Below are positions 52,464 through 61,270 of a stretch of 64,000 nucleotides of DNA, in pieces. The translations under genes were made by a program, and so were the position numbers. The DNA is from Prolixibacteraceae bacterium. Its GTDB lineage: Bacteria; Bacteroidota; Bacteroidia; Bacteroidales; Prolixibacteraceae. Positions within the stretch are counted from its first letter, which is position 1. Each line of letters starts with the position of its first letter. The stretch lies in contig JAIOZY010000019.1 in assembly GCA_021740385.1 (NCBI GenBank), positions 1 to 64,000 on the forward strand. Direction: 5' to 3'. Below the pieces are notes generated by a model. That model did not search any database. It had not been told where the DNA came from and saw only the letters and a list, made by a program, of their open reading frames with translations.

Positions 52464-52742
52464 TTAACTTATTTGTGCCCTCAGCTCTTTGCTGATAAGT
52501 GCTTTTCGTAGCGGGCGTAACTCTTCAAATGAACCTTTTTTAACATCGCAACTGCCTTTGTAATGAACCAACATGGTGCATTGTGTGGCTTGTTGTATGG
52601 TGTGTTGGCAAATTTCAATCAATGCATCAATAACATAATCGAAGGTATGTACATCGTCATTAATCAGTACCAGGTAATGGTCATTGTCATACCGGGTAAA
52701 ATCATCAAGTTCCCGTGTCGGTTTTATCTTCTCTTTTGTCAT
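52464..52742 (-). CDS. clpS: ATP-dependent Clp protease adaptor ClpS
   Basis: A 92-residue adaptor that delivers N-end-rule substrates to ClpAP-type protease. Conserved ClpS features are YLVLINDDVHTFDYVIDAL (~24-42, with the Asn-Asp-Asp substrate-pocket residues), the CQHTIQQATQCTMLVHYKGS segment (~48-67) and the GSFEELRPLRKALISKEL C-terminus. Its ATG overlaps the stop of the upstream TPR-SPOR gene as ATGA, indicating translational coupling. No clpA is nearby. Confidence 0.9.
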   Translation of the reverse strand: MTKEKIKPTRELDDFTRYDNDHYLVLINDDVHTFDYVIDALIEICQHTIQQATQCTMLVHYKGSCDVKKGSFEELRPLRKALISKELRAQIS

Positions 52743-54271
52743 TCTTCATTAATTTCAAGAGCTTCCTTCAAAGATATTCTTTTTCCTTGTTTAAACGCAA
52801 CAATAAAGGCATCTTTTATAGTTTCCTGCCGTATTTGTTCCTGAAGTTTCTTTGCTTTTTCGAAATCTGTCATTTCCCCGATGGTGTAAATAGTTATTCC
52901 CCGCTCATCGGTATATTTTTCAATTTTTCGCAATCTTGATATTTTGTCGTACAATGTTTTTGCTGTTTGTGGCAATTCCGATTTGTAGGCACCAATTTGT
53001 ACTTTAAAAACCACCCGTGTTTTTTTTGTTTCTTCGTTTGTATTGCCTTCATTCTCTTCCGGGATCGTGGTTGTTGCTGTTTCGGATTCTTCTTTTTCGG
53101 ATAAGGTTTGGACAACGGTATCGGGTGTTTCAACAGTAATTGTATCAGCCGTTACGGGTATAACGGTCGTGTCTTTTTCAATAATATTTTTTGATTTTGA
53201 GGGCAATATTTGCCCGTTTTCTTCCTTTAACTGTTCAAAAGCCGCTACGGGTGCGTTGTTCCAATATTTCATTTCGAGTTCGCGTGCTTTTAAAAAATCG
53301 TGTTCTATGGCTGTTTTAAGTGCAAGCTGTTTCTTTTCGAGTGCAATTACTTCATTGGCAATGTCTTTTTTATAAACGGGCGATTCGGTCCTGTCGTAGT
53401 CTTTCCGGAGCTTTTCAGTTTGGTCAACAATCTGATTCATTTTGTTTTGGTTAATAAAAGCTTTTGTCAGATATTGTTTTGCTGTGTCGTTTCTGAACTG
53501 GGATAGTTTTGTGTAATAAATTTCGCTTGTAAGCTGGAAGTTGATGATGGTGTCTTTCGGAAATTCAGGCATAACTTCTTTGCTTTCTTGTGAGGAAACG
53601 GGTTCAGCTTTTTCCGGAATTTTGTTTTCTTCAATATCATCATCGGTAATTTCTGAAGGTTCGGTGACGGTTTTTTGATTCATGTTTTGAGGTGTTTTTT
53701 CATCATCTGCTTCTTTGTCCGGTACTTTTTCAACCTTTTCAGGTTTATTGTTTTCTTCGGTTTTTGTATCAGCGGTTTCACCCTTTTGATAATGAGCAGC
53801 AATGAAGTTGTCGGTATTTTCGTCAGCAAACGGATTTTGGTAGTTTTCACAAAGTTTCATGAATTTTCTTAACTTGACTTTGCGTTGTTCTCTTTTTTTT
53901 GAGACCTCTTTAAATTGTTGGTAATATATTAGTGCCGTTTCAAAATCGTTGATGGCATGGTAATTTTTTGCAATATAAAAAAGCACGTTAACCGGTACAT
54001 TTTCGAGGGCGGTATTTAGCAATATTTTTCGGGTTTTGTTGCCGTAGTTTCCGGTTTCGGACAGGCAAACACCATAATAATATGCGTACATGGGATTGTC
54101 GGGGTATAGTTCTGTGTATTCTTTGTATATGGGCAATGCCTGAACGTATTGCCCCTTTTTGAAAAAACGGGCAGCCTGCTCTTCTGTTCCGTATTGTTTG
54201 CCCGATAATGGCAAAAAAAGAAAAACAAAAAGTACGGATAGAATGTTAAATTGCAAGTATTTTTTAAACAT
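52739..54271 (-). CDS. TPR and SPOR domain exported protein
   Basis: A 510-residue protein with a signal peptide (ILSVLFVFLFLPLSGKQ, ~10-26). Residues ~30-150 form TPR-like helix pairs (AARFFKKGQYVQALPIYKEY then YYGVCLSETGNYG). A long, acidic, Lys/Glu/Pro-rich low-complexity region spans ~160-420. The C-terminal ~85 residues are a SPOR domain (VVFKVQIGAYKSELPQTAKT near 428, and FEKAKKLQEQIRQETIKDAF), which binds peptidoglycan stripped of stem peptides at division sites. A role at the septum or cell wall is likely. The stop overlaps the clpS start by four bases, an odd pairing of an envelope protein with a proteolysis adaptor. Confidence 0.85.
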   Translation of the reverse strand: MFKKYLQFNILSVLFVFLFLPLSGKQYGTEEQAARFFKKGQYVQALPIYKEYTELYPDNPMYAYYYGVCLSETGNYGNKTRKILLNTALENVPVNVLFYIAKNYHAINDFETALIYYQQFKEVSKKREQRKVKLRKFMKLCENYQNPFADENTDNFIAAHYQKGETADTKTEENNKPEKVEKVPDKEADDEKTPQNMNQKTVTEPSEITDDDIEENKIPEKAEPVSSQESKEVMPEFPKDTIINFQLTSEIYYTKLSQFRNDTAKQYLTKAFINQNKMNQIVDQTEKLRKDYDRTESPVYKKDIANEVIALEKKQLALKTAIEHDFLKARELEMKYWNNAPVAAFEQLKEENGQILPSKSKNIIEKDTTVIPVTADTITVETPDTVVQTLSEKEESETATTTIPEENEGNTNEETKKTRVVFKVQIGAYKSELPQTAKTLYDKISRLRKIEKYTDERGITIYTIGEMTDFEKAKKLQEQIRQETIKDAFIVAFKQGKRISLKEALEINEE

Positions 54272-54358
54272 AGCCCGTTATTTTTAATAAATTTATACTG
54301 AACAAACCTAAGCTAAAAATAAACATAGTCAAATTAAAATACAATAAAGAAATACAAA

Positions 54359-54820
54359 ATGGAAGAATTAAAAAAAGGTGTTTTAGCTCCATTGTTTAAA
54401 GGGAAAAATCAAAATGAGGAAGAAATATCCCTCTCAGATTTCAGGGGAAAGAAAGTTATTTTATATTTTTACCCCAGGGATAACACCCCCGGATGTACTG
54501 CCGAGGCTTGTAATTTAAACGATAATTACGAAATGTGGCTCAGCAAAGGTTACGAAGTGATTGGCGTGAGCCCCGACAGCACCAAATCGCATAAGAAGTT
54601 TGCCGAAAAGTTTGGATTAGGGTTTAACCTTATATCCGATCCCGGGCACGAAATTCTGGAGAAGTACAATGCGTGGGGCGAAAAATCGATGTACGGGAAA
54701 AAATACATGGGTTTGTTGCGCACAACGTATGTGATTAACGAAGAAGGGGTTATTAAAGAAGTTTTTAATAAAGTAAAAACAAAACAACATACCGAACAAA
54801 TTTTAAGTTCAATATTATGA
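54359..54820 (+). CDS. bcp: Thioredoxin-dependent thiol peroxidase (peroxiredoxin Q/BCP)
   Basis: A 153-residue cytosolic peroxidase reducing hydrogen peroxide and lipid peroxides with thioredoxin. [20 protein letters not shown] (~32-51) has the peroxidatic Cys in PGCT and the resolving Cys five residues on (TAEAC), the 2-Cys arrangement of [23 protein letters not shown] near 72 and [20 protein letters not shown] near 121 fit the family. It overlaps the recA start by four bases (ATGA), so recA translation is probably coupled to bcp. Confidence 0.95.
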   Translation: MEELKKGVLAPLFKGKNQNEEEISLSDFRGKKVILYFYPRDNTPGCTAEACNLNDNYEMWLSKGYEVIGVSPDSTKSHKKFAEKFGLGFNLISDPGHEILEKYNAWGEKSMYGKKYMGLLRTTYVINEEGVIKEVFNKVKTKQHTEQILSSIL

Positions 54821-55836
54821 GTGACGAAAAATCTAAAATCACCAGTGAAAAACTAAAAGCCCTCCAGCTTACCATGGACAAAATCGACAAGTCGTATGGC
54901 AAAGGTTCGATAATGCGCATGGGCGACAGGGTGGCAGAGGATGTTCCGGCGATCTCTTCGGGGTCGATAGGGCTTGATGCTGCCATGGGCGTTGGAGGTT
55001 ATCCGAAAGGACGGATTGTTGAAATATATGGTCCCGAGTCGTCGGGTAAAACAACCCTGGCTATTCACGCCATTGCCGAAGCCCAAAAAGCGGGCGGCAT
55101 TGCTGCAATGATTGATGCCGAACATGCTTTCGACCCGGGATATGCACGTAAGCTTGGGGTCGATATTGATGAACTGCTTATTTCACAACCCGATAACGGT
55201 GAGCAGGCACTCGAAATTGCCGATAACCTGATCCGGTCGGGCGCCATCGATATTGTTGTAATCGACTCGGTAGCAGCACTTACGCCAAAAGCCGAGATTG
55301 AAGGAGAGATGGGCGATTCGAAAATGGGACTTCAGGCAAGGCTTATGTCGCAGGCGCTTCGTAAACTTACGGCAAACATTAACCGAACCAAAACCTGTTG
55401 CATCTTCATTAACCAGTTGCGCGAAAAAATAGGGGTTATGTTTGGTAACCCCGAAACCACAACGGGTGGAAATGCCCTGAAGTTTTATGCATCTATGCGG
55501 CTCGATATCAGGAGAATTGGCAGCATTAAGGATGGCGAAGAAAGCACCGGCAACCACACCCGGGTAAAAGTGGTTAAAAACAAAGTTGCCCCGCCCTTTA
55601 AAAAAGCCGAATTCGACATCATGTATGGCGAAGGCATTTCAAAAACCGGTGAGATTGTAGATTTGGGTGTTGAGTTTGGCATCGTGAAAAAAAGCGGCTC
55701 GTGGTTCAGTTACGGGGATACCAAGCTGGGACAGGGGCGCGAAGCCGTTAAAAACCTTATTAAAGACAACCCGGAACTGGCCCAGGAACTCGAAACAAAA
55801 ATTATGGAAGAAATGACACGGGTTCATGCGGAATAA
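54817..55836 (+). CDS. recA: Recombinase RecA
   Basis: A 339-residue recombinase that forms filaments on single-stranded DNA and drives strand exchange and SOS activation. Walker A is [20 protein letters not shown] (~69-88), Walker [21 protein letters not shown] (~143-162), L1 follows ([17 protein letters not shown]), and the L2/[20 protein letters not shown] segment is near 202-221. Length is close to E. coli RecA (353), with a shorter acidic tail. Here it is the second gene of a bcp-recA unit with a four-base overlap and a strong terminator. RecA is also the activator of UmuD at 40957. Confidence 0.98.
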   Translation: MSDEKSKITSEKLKALQLTMDKIDKSYGKGSIMRMGDRVAEDVPAISSGSIGLDAAMGVGGYPKGRIVEIYGPESSGKTTLAIHAIAEAQKAGGIAAMIDAEHAFDPGYARKLGVDIDELLISQPDNGEQALEIADNLIRSGAIDIVVIDSVAALTPKAEIEGEMGDSKMGLQARLMSQALRKLTANINRTKTCCIFINQLREKIGVMFGNPETTTGGNALKFYASMRLDIRRIGSIKDGEESTGNHTRVKVVKNKVAPPFKKAEFDIMYGEGISKTGEIVDLGVEFGIVKKSGSWFSYGDTKLGQGREAVKNLIKDNPELAQELETKIMEEMTRVHAE

Positions 55837-55865
55837 ATAACCGGCAATATTTTTTTTTAAAGTTA

Positions 55866-55917
55866 AAAGCTTTCCTATGGTATTTATTAATGATGCCATT
55901 GGAAAGCTTTTTTTATG
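55866..55917 (+). terminator. Rho-independent terminator after recA
   Basis: AAAGCTTTCCTATGG (55866-55880) pairs with CCATTGGAAAGCTTT (55896-55910), one mismatch, and runs into seven T in all. A very strong terminator for the bcp-recA unit. Confidence 0.88.
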
Positions 55918-55991
55918 CAATAATGTTTTGAAGAAGCTTTTTAAGCAGTTAAATAAAAAATAATTTATGAAACGTAGTTCGATGAAGTCAA

Positions 55992-56069
55992 TTGTACGGG
56001 TCGGGTGTGATTGGCGGGCTTATTTTTTACTTGTTTGCTATTGTTTTTATCGTGTTGCGAAAGTGTTGA
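55992..56069 (+). pseudogene. Possible stub of a membrane protein
   Basis: A 25-codon frame (possible TTG start at 55992) reads LYGSGVIGGLIFYLFAIVFI then VLRKC and stop. The stretch is a convincing transmembrane helix with a basic C-terminal end, but a stop lies just upstream and no ribosome-binding site is seen. It could be the tail of a decayed membrane protein, a microprotein, or chance in T-rich DNA. The rest of 55918-56196 shows nothing else. Confidence 0.25.
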
Positions 56070-56196
56070 TAAATAGAGCTTAGCGGGCGTGAGGCTGCAC
56101 ATTATTACTCGCTTTAAGGTATAAATATCTACTATTCTGGTATGTTAAGCATCTACATTGGGAATATTCCTCGGTAATTAATATATCCCGGAATCA

Positions 56197-56204
56197 TACT
56201 TTTG
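56197..56204 (+). promoter_or_regulatory. Candidate promoter of the second susCD operon
   Basis: TACTTTTG is a perfect TAnnTTTG -7 box located 22 bases before the 35-codon membrane microprotein gene and 168 bases before susC. No clear -33 element. Its position makes the microprotein the first gene of the operon. Confidence 0.5.
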
Positions 56205-56226
56205 AAAGTGTATTATTTTCAAAAAT

Positions 56227-56334
56227 ATGATGAAAAAAACAGAGAAAAGAATCAGGTCACTAAAGTACTATATCTTTTTGGGGATTATGGTGTTCTTGTT
56301 GGTGTTATTAGTAATAATCGAATATATTTTTTAA
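56227..56334 (+). CDS. Small single-pass membrane protein (35 residues)
   Basis: Starting at ATG-ATG (56227/56230), the frame runs 35 codons to TAA at 56332-56334. The first 13 residues are strongly basic (MMKKTEKRIRSLK) and the rest, from YYIFLGIMVFLLVLLVIIEY, is one hydrophobic helix of ~20 residues, the classic positive-inside microprotein layout. A perfect promoter box lies 22 bases upstream, and susC starts 37 bases after the stop, so it should be cotranscribed with the Sus genes. I do not recognise a family. It may be a leader peptide for the operon or a genuine membrane microprotein, for example a partner of a sensor or transport component. Confidence 0.6.
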   Translation: MMKKTEKRIRSLKYYIFLGIMVFLLVLLVIIEYIF

Positions 56335-56371
56335 TAAACAATAGCAATCTAATATGACAATAACTTATTCT

Positions 56372-59326
56372 ATGAAAAAATTTATTAGAAAACTTTCAGC
56401 CTTTACATTATTGCTAATGATAGGTCTGAGTGTTTTTGCACAAACTACTATTACAGGTACTGTTACTTCTTCATCGGAAAGTGAAGTTTTGCCGGGGGTA
56501 AATATAGTAGTAAAAGGGACAACACGAGGTGTAATTACAGGTGCTGATGGTAAATATGCCATCGAAGTTGAAAGCCCGGATGATGTTCTGGTTTTTTCGA
56601 TGATTGGAATGCAGCCGGAAGAAAGAACTGTTGGTAATCGAAAAATAATTAATGTTGAAATGACTCAGAGCCGCATAGGCCTCGACGAGGTTGTGGTTGT
56701 TGGTTATGGTACCATGAAGAAAAGTGACTTAACCGGCTCGATCGTCTCTATGGATGAAGAACAGATGACCGAGACAAAGTCGAACAACGTTCTGGAGTCA
56801 CTTCTGGGAAAAGCTGCCGGAGTTGATATTCAACGCAGCAATGGCCGCTCAGGAGGAGGTGTCGATATCCTTATCCGGGGAAACAGATCATTGTCGGCAT
56901 CAAATTCACCGTTAGTTATTGTAGATGGAATTCCTTATGGAGATAATATTGATATTGATCCGGCTGACATCGAATCAATTGAAATATTGAAAGATGTTTC
57001 TTCAACTGCCATCTACGGTTCGCGTGGCGCTAATGGCGTAATTCTTATTACTACGAAAAAAGGGAGCAGCGGTGTTTCTAAAGTTTATTTCAGCGCTTAC
57101 TATGGAATTACCGAACCTTTCCAAAAAGTACCGGTGTTTGACCGCGAAGGTTATATTAAGGCCAAAATTGATGCCAACCGGTTGCTTGAAGACTGGGAGT
57201 CGGATCCGATTATTGAAAATGTTTTTGCCGGAGGAGATTTAACCGGTTATGAGGAAGGTACATACACCGATTGGCAGGAAATAGTTACTCAATTAGGGGC
57301 CCGCCAAAATTATCATGTGGGTTTCACGGGGGGCAGCGATAAGTTTACCTACAATACTTCAATCAACTATTACGATGAAGAAGGCGTTGTAGTAGCCGAT
57401 GAATTTAGCAGAATGACTTATAAACTTAACCTTGAAGGAAAAGTAACAGACAATATTACTGTTGGTGGTTCATCAATTTTAACCTATAAGGAGCGCAATG
57501 GTCGCGGACCACGTTACATTGATGCTGTGTTGGGCTCTCCGATATGTGAGGCTTACGATTCGCTGGGCAATTATATATATCAGCCAAACTTTGCAAACCC
57601 GAGAAAAAGCCCGTTGGCCCAAGCACAGGATGAAGTAAACGATCGTACTACGCGTATTTTCAATACATTTTATGCTCAGGTTCAATTCTCTGATAATTTG
57701 TCATTTCGCACCAATGCAGGTGTCGACATGGACTTTAACCGATACGGGTACATGTATCCACAAAAAGCAGAAAATGAAGGCTACAGCGAGTCGGGGTCAA
57801 ATATTAGTCAGGATCTTTCGTATACCTGGACAAACTTGTTGAATTACACAAATTCGTTTGGTAAAAATGATCTTGGTGTAACACTCGGACAAGAAGCTCA
57901 CTACAGCAGAGATGAATATTACTCGCTTTATGGTATTCGTCAGGATTTTGAACGAAGTTTGTGGTATAACCTTACAACCAATAAAGACCAGCAGATTACC
58001 AGTAACCTGGTTGAGCAGTCGATGTTGTCTTTCTTTGGAAGGGTAAGCTACAACTACGACGATAAATACATTATAAATGTTACAGGCAGGTACGATGGTG
58101 CTTCACAGTTGGCTGAAGGCAATAAATGGGATTTCTTCCCCTCTGCAAGTGCTGCATGGCGTATTTCAAGCGAAGAATTTATGAAGGATATTTCTCAAAT
58201 TAATAACCTGAAACTTCGTGTTGGCTATGGTTTGTCAGGTAACTCATCTGTTGATCCCTACGGAACAGCAGCTGCCCTGAATGTAAATCCGCTTTACGTT
58301 CAGTTTGGCGAGCCGGGTGCTGAAGTTACCGAATTTGGTTATCGTCCCAACTCACTTTCGAGTAAAAAGCTAAAGTGGGAAACCACTAATTCAACCAATA
58401 TCGGGCTTGACCTTGGTTTGTTCGAAAACCGTATTGTGGCCAATTTTGATTTGTTTTGGTCGCATACCTACGACTTGCTTTTATCTGATAAGTTGCCACT
58501 ATCGTCAGGTTTCTTTAACGTGATGACTAATGCCGGAGAAACCAAAAGTAATGGCATTGAACTCAATTTAACAACGGTAAACATCAATTCCGGTGGATTT
58601 AAATGGACATCGGCATTGACGTTCTCAAAAATATCGGATGAGATTGTGTCACTTACCTCGGGTGTATTGCGCGATGTTGGTAACCGGTGGTTTGTTGGAG
58701 AACCATTAAGGGTGTATTATGATTATAAAAAAGAAGGTGTGTGGCAGCTCGATGAAAAAGAAGAAGCCAATGCAGCCGGAAGCTTTGTAGGACATATTAA
58801 GGTTGAAGATACCACCGGAGATGGGCTTGTAAATGTTGATGACCGGATAATTCTTGGTCAGCGTGACCCGAAATGGACCGGTAGTTTTATAAATACTTTC
58901 AAATACAAAGGCCTTGATTTAACGGTTAACCTTTATGCACGTATGGGCCATATGATCGATGCGAGTGCCTATGCATTCGACCCACGCATGTATGATAACC
59001 AGCTCGAAATAAATTACTGGACACCCAATAACCCGACAAATGAGTATCCCCGTTTGGATGCATCGTTGGCGGAGATGGATTATGAATACACACTTCGTTA
59101 TAAAGATGGCTCATTTATTAAAATGAAAAACCTGACATTAGGTTATACGCTGCCAACTAAACTGGTTTCGAAAGCTACAATGTCGAAGGTGAGGATTTAC
59201 TTCAGTTCGAATAATCCGCTCATATTATACACTAATCTCGATGAAGGTATTGACCCTGAAAATGGCGGTAGTTATAATTGGCCACTTGCCCGTACTTTCA
59301 TTTTCGGAATAAATGTAGAATTCTAA
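56372..59326 (+). CDS. SusC/RagA family TonB-linked outer membrane receptor
   Basis: A 984-residue outer-membrane transporter. I choose the ATG at 56372 (MKKFIRKLSAFTLLLMIGLS then VFAQ) because it starts a clean signal peptide; the in-frame ATG at 56354 adds six unlikely residues. A carboxypeptidase-D-like domain follows (~30-105), then GLDEVVVVGYGTMKKSDLTG (~107-126), the plug segment SIEILKDVSSTAIYGSRGAN near 205, and a long beta-barrel ending in FIFGINVEF. The SusD gene begins 12 bases after it. With the beta-helix protein downstream it would take up uronate-rich or pectin-like oligosaccharides; that substrate is inferred from the neighbour. Confidence 0.95.
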   Translation: MKKFIRKLSAFTLLLMIGLSVFAQTTITGTVTSSSESEVLPGVNIVVKGTTRGVITGADGKYAIEVESPDDVLVFSMIGMQPEERTVGNRKIINVEMTQSRIGLDEVVVVGYGTMKKSDLTGSIVSMDEEQMTETKSNNVLESLLGKAAGVDIQRSNGRSGGGVDILIRGNRSLSASNSPLVIVDGIPYGDNIDIDPADIESIEILKDVSSTAIYGSRGANGVILITTKKGSSGVSKVYFSAYYGITEPFQKVPVFDREGYIKAKIDANRLLEDWESDPIIENVFAGGDLTGYEEGTYTDWQEIVTQLGARQNYHVGFTGGSDKFTYNTSINYYDEEGVVVADEFSRMTYKLNLEGKVTDNITVGGSSILTYKERNGRGPRYIDAVLGSPICEAYDSLGNYIYQPNFANPRKSPLAQAQDEVNDRTTRIFNTFYAQVQFSDNLSFRTNAGVDMDFNRYGYMYPQKAENEGYSESGSNISQDLSYTWTNLLNYTNSFGKNDLGVTLGQEAHYSRDEYYSLYGIRQDFERSLWYNLTTNKDQQITSNLVEQSMLSFFGRVSYNYDDKYIINVTGRYDGASQLAEGNKWDFFPSASAAWRISSEEFMKDISQINNLKLRVGYGLSGNSSVDPYGTAAALNVNPLYVQFGEPGAEVTEFGYRPNSLSSKKLKWETTNSTNIGLDLGLFENRIVANFDLFWSHTYDLLLSDKLPLSSGFFNVMTNAGETKSNGIELNLTTVNINSGGFKWTSALTFSKISDEIVSLTSGVLRDVGNRWFVGEPLRVYYDYKKEGVWQLDEKEEANAAGSFVGHIKVEDTTGDGLVNVDDRIILGQRDPKWTGSFINTFKYKGLDLTVNLYARMGHMIDASAYAFDPRMYDNQLEINYWTPNNPTNEYPRLDASLAEMDYEYTLRYKDGSFIKMKNLTLGYTLPTKLVSKATMSKVRIYFSSNNPLILYTNLDEGIDPENGGSYNWPLARTFIFGINVEF

Positions 59327-59338
59327 AAATACTTAGCA

Positions 59339-61216
59339 ATGAAACGATATATATTATTCATATTCATAATAGCATTTTCTTCGATGTCGTGTTCCGACTT
59401 TTTGGAAGAAAATTATTTAAGCGGAGAAAATTCAGCTACCATAACCAAAAGCGAAGAGGGAATGGAGAGCCTGGTTGCAGCTTCGTATATAGGACTAAGG
59501 CTTTGGTACGGTAAAGAAAACCAGTGGGATTTAACTGAAGCAGGTACCGATATTTACACAAGGGGACTCGATAACCGTTCGGCAGGTTTTTGTACATACT
59601 CCGGATGGGTAGGCGAAGAGCAAAACCGTATGGCTGCAATGTGGTACGAGCTCTACAAAGCATTGAATACTTGCAATTTGGCTATGCGCGGAATTGATGA
59701 TGCCCCTTATCTGGATGAAACGTTAAAAGAAAACAGGAAAGGTGAACTGCTGTTTCTCCGGGCTCATTATTTGTGGCTGATTGTTGAAAATTGGGGCCCG
59801 GTACATATGACGCTGGAACCTGTTGAAGAGGCAATACATGAAGCCTATCCAACTCCGATTAAGAATTTCTATGAACAAATTATTACTGATTTGGAATCAG
59901 CATTGGAAAATGTTGCAGTGGATCCCGAATATGGACGTGTGTCAGAGCCGGTAACAAAAGCATTCCTTTCGCGTGTGCATTTAATGTGGGCCAGCTATCT
60001 GAAAAATGGCTTATCCATCGATGGGAAAGAATTTGTGGCTGCTGATGGTGGTGCAAGTCTGCAACACTATAACAAAGCTTTTCAATATGCAGAAGATGTA
60101 GCAAATAACTATTCCTACAGCTTGCTTTCTGACTGGAGTGAAATTTGGGATATTGCGAATATTAAGAATGACGAAATTATTTGGGCGACCATATATTCAG
60201 ATGACGCAACTTATACGCGTAGCAATCTTATAAATCCCTGGGATGATGATGGCGGAGAATATGACAATGCATATGCTATTCAGCGTGAAGGCGGGCACCA
60301 GGGACACCTGATGTGGGAAATACGCTACGAGAATTTAAGTTGGGGAATGGTTCGCGATGTGGAAAACGGCAGGGGTTTTCAGAGATGGATGCCCACAAAA
60401 TTCTTTATTCACCTTTTTGACGAAAATATTGACCAACGATTTTTTGGGTCATTTAAAAATGTTTGGTATGCAAACATGGAAGAAGCAAATTTACCCAAAT
60501 GGAAACCATTTATTTATGTTAATGGTGAAAAAATACAGGTGGAGCAGGAGAAATGGGCTAAGCCTATGTTTACGACAGGTGATACCGCCATTTATTTTTC
60601 CAAAACACCCGTTTCGGACGATTTAAAAGCAAAATTTGATCCTGATGATGTTTACAGTTTTCATCCCGAAAAAGGATATTTAATCTTCGATATCGATGAT
60701 ATGTATTTAGAGGATGGTACACCTAACAATGTTATTAACCGCCAGTTCTATTTTCCGATTACAAAAAAGTATGAAGATCCAACCCGTTTAGAGCTTGCAC
60801 AGGCTTACAGTAAACGTGATGCTTATGTAATCCGCATATCTGAGCTTTATCTGATCATGGCCGAAGCTGCCCTTGAAACAGGCGATGCTGCATCTGCATA
60901 TCAGTATCTTCTCGAACTTGCCAATAACAGGGCTATAGGAGGCGATGGTGCCGCGTTGTTAGCCGGTTATGGTGTTGAATCGGGAGCGGATTTGAATATT
61001 GATTTTATACTGGATGAACGTGCCCGTGAATTAGCGACAGAAGGCTTGCGTTTTTGGGACTTAAAACGTACAGGTAAACTGGTTGAAAGGGTAAGTGCTC
61101 AAAATCCTGATGCCTTTGCCGTTCAACCCTATCATGCACTTCGGTTTATTCCACAGGAACAGCTTGATGCTATTCGTAATACCGATGAGTTTGTTCAAAA
61201 CCCCGGATATAATTAA
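59339..61216 (+). CDS. SusD/RagB family surface glycan-binding lipoprotein
   Basis: A 625-residue lipoprotein. The signal ends in the lipobox FSSMSC with Cys near residue 18, followed by SDFLEENYLSG. Family features are ENRKGELLFLRAHYLWLIVE near 128, DAYVIRISELYLIMAEAALE near 495 and DFILDERARELATEGLRFWD near 553, then the closing AIRNTDEFVQNPGYN. It is somewhat longer than the SusD at 10041 because of inserted loops around residues 300-440, which may widen the ligand site. It lies 12 bases after susC and 54 before the beta-helix gene, all on one strand. Confidence 0.94.
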   Translation: MKRYILFIFIIAFSSMSCSDFLEENYLSGENSATITKSEEGMESLVAASYIGLRLWYGKENQWDLTEAGTDIYTRGLDNRSAGFCTYSGWVGEEQNRMAAMWYELYKALNTCNLAMRGIDDAPYLDETLKENRKGELLFLRAHYLWLIVENWGPVHMTLEPVEEAIHEAYPTPIKNFYEQIITDLESALENVAVDPEYGRVSEPVTKAFLSRVHLMWASYLKNGLSIDGKEFVAADGGASLQHYNKAFQYAEDVANNYSYSLLSDWSEIWDIANIKNDEIIWATIYSDDATYTRSNLINPWDDDGGEYDNAYAIQREGGHQGHLMWEIRYENLSWGMVRDVENGRGFQRWMPTKFFIHLFDENIDQRFFGSFKNVWYANMEEANLPKWKPFIYVNGEKIQVEQEKWAKPMFTTGDTAIYFSKTPVSDDLKAKFDPDDVYSFHPEKGYLIFDIDDMYLEDGTPNNVINRQFYFPITKKYEDPTRLELAQAYSKRDAYVIRISELYLIMAEAALETGDAASAYQYLLELANNRAIGGDGAALLAGYGVESGADLNIDFILDERARELATEGLRFWDLKRTGKLVERVSAQNPDAFAVQPYHALRFIPQEQLDAIRNTDEFVQNPGYN

Positions 61217-61270
61217 AGAAATATAAATAATTTTTAAAACAACTGATTGTAACAAAAAAACCAATTAATT

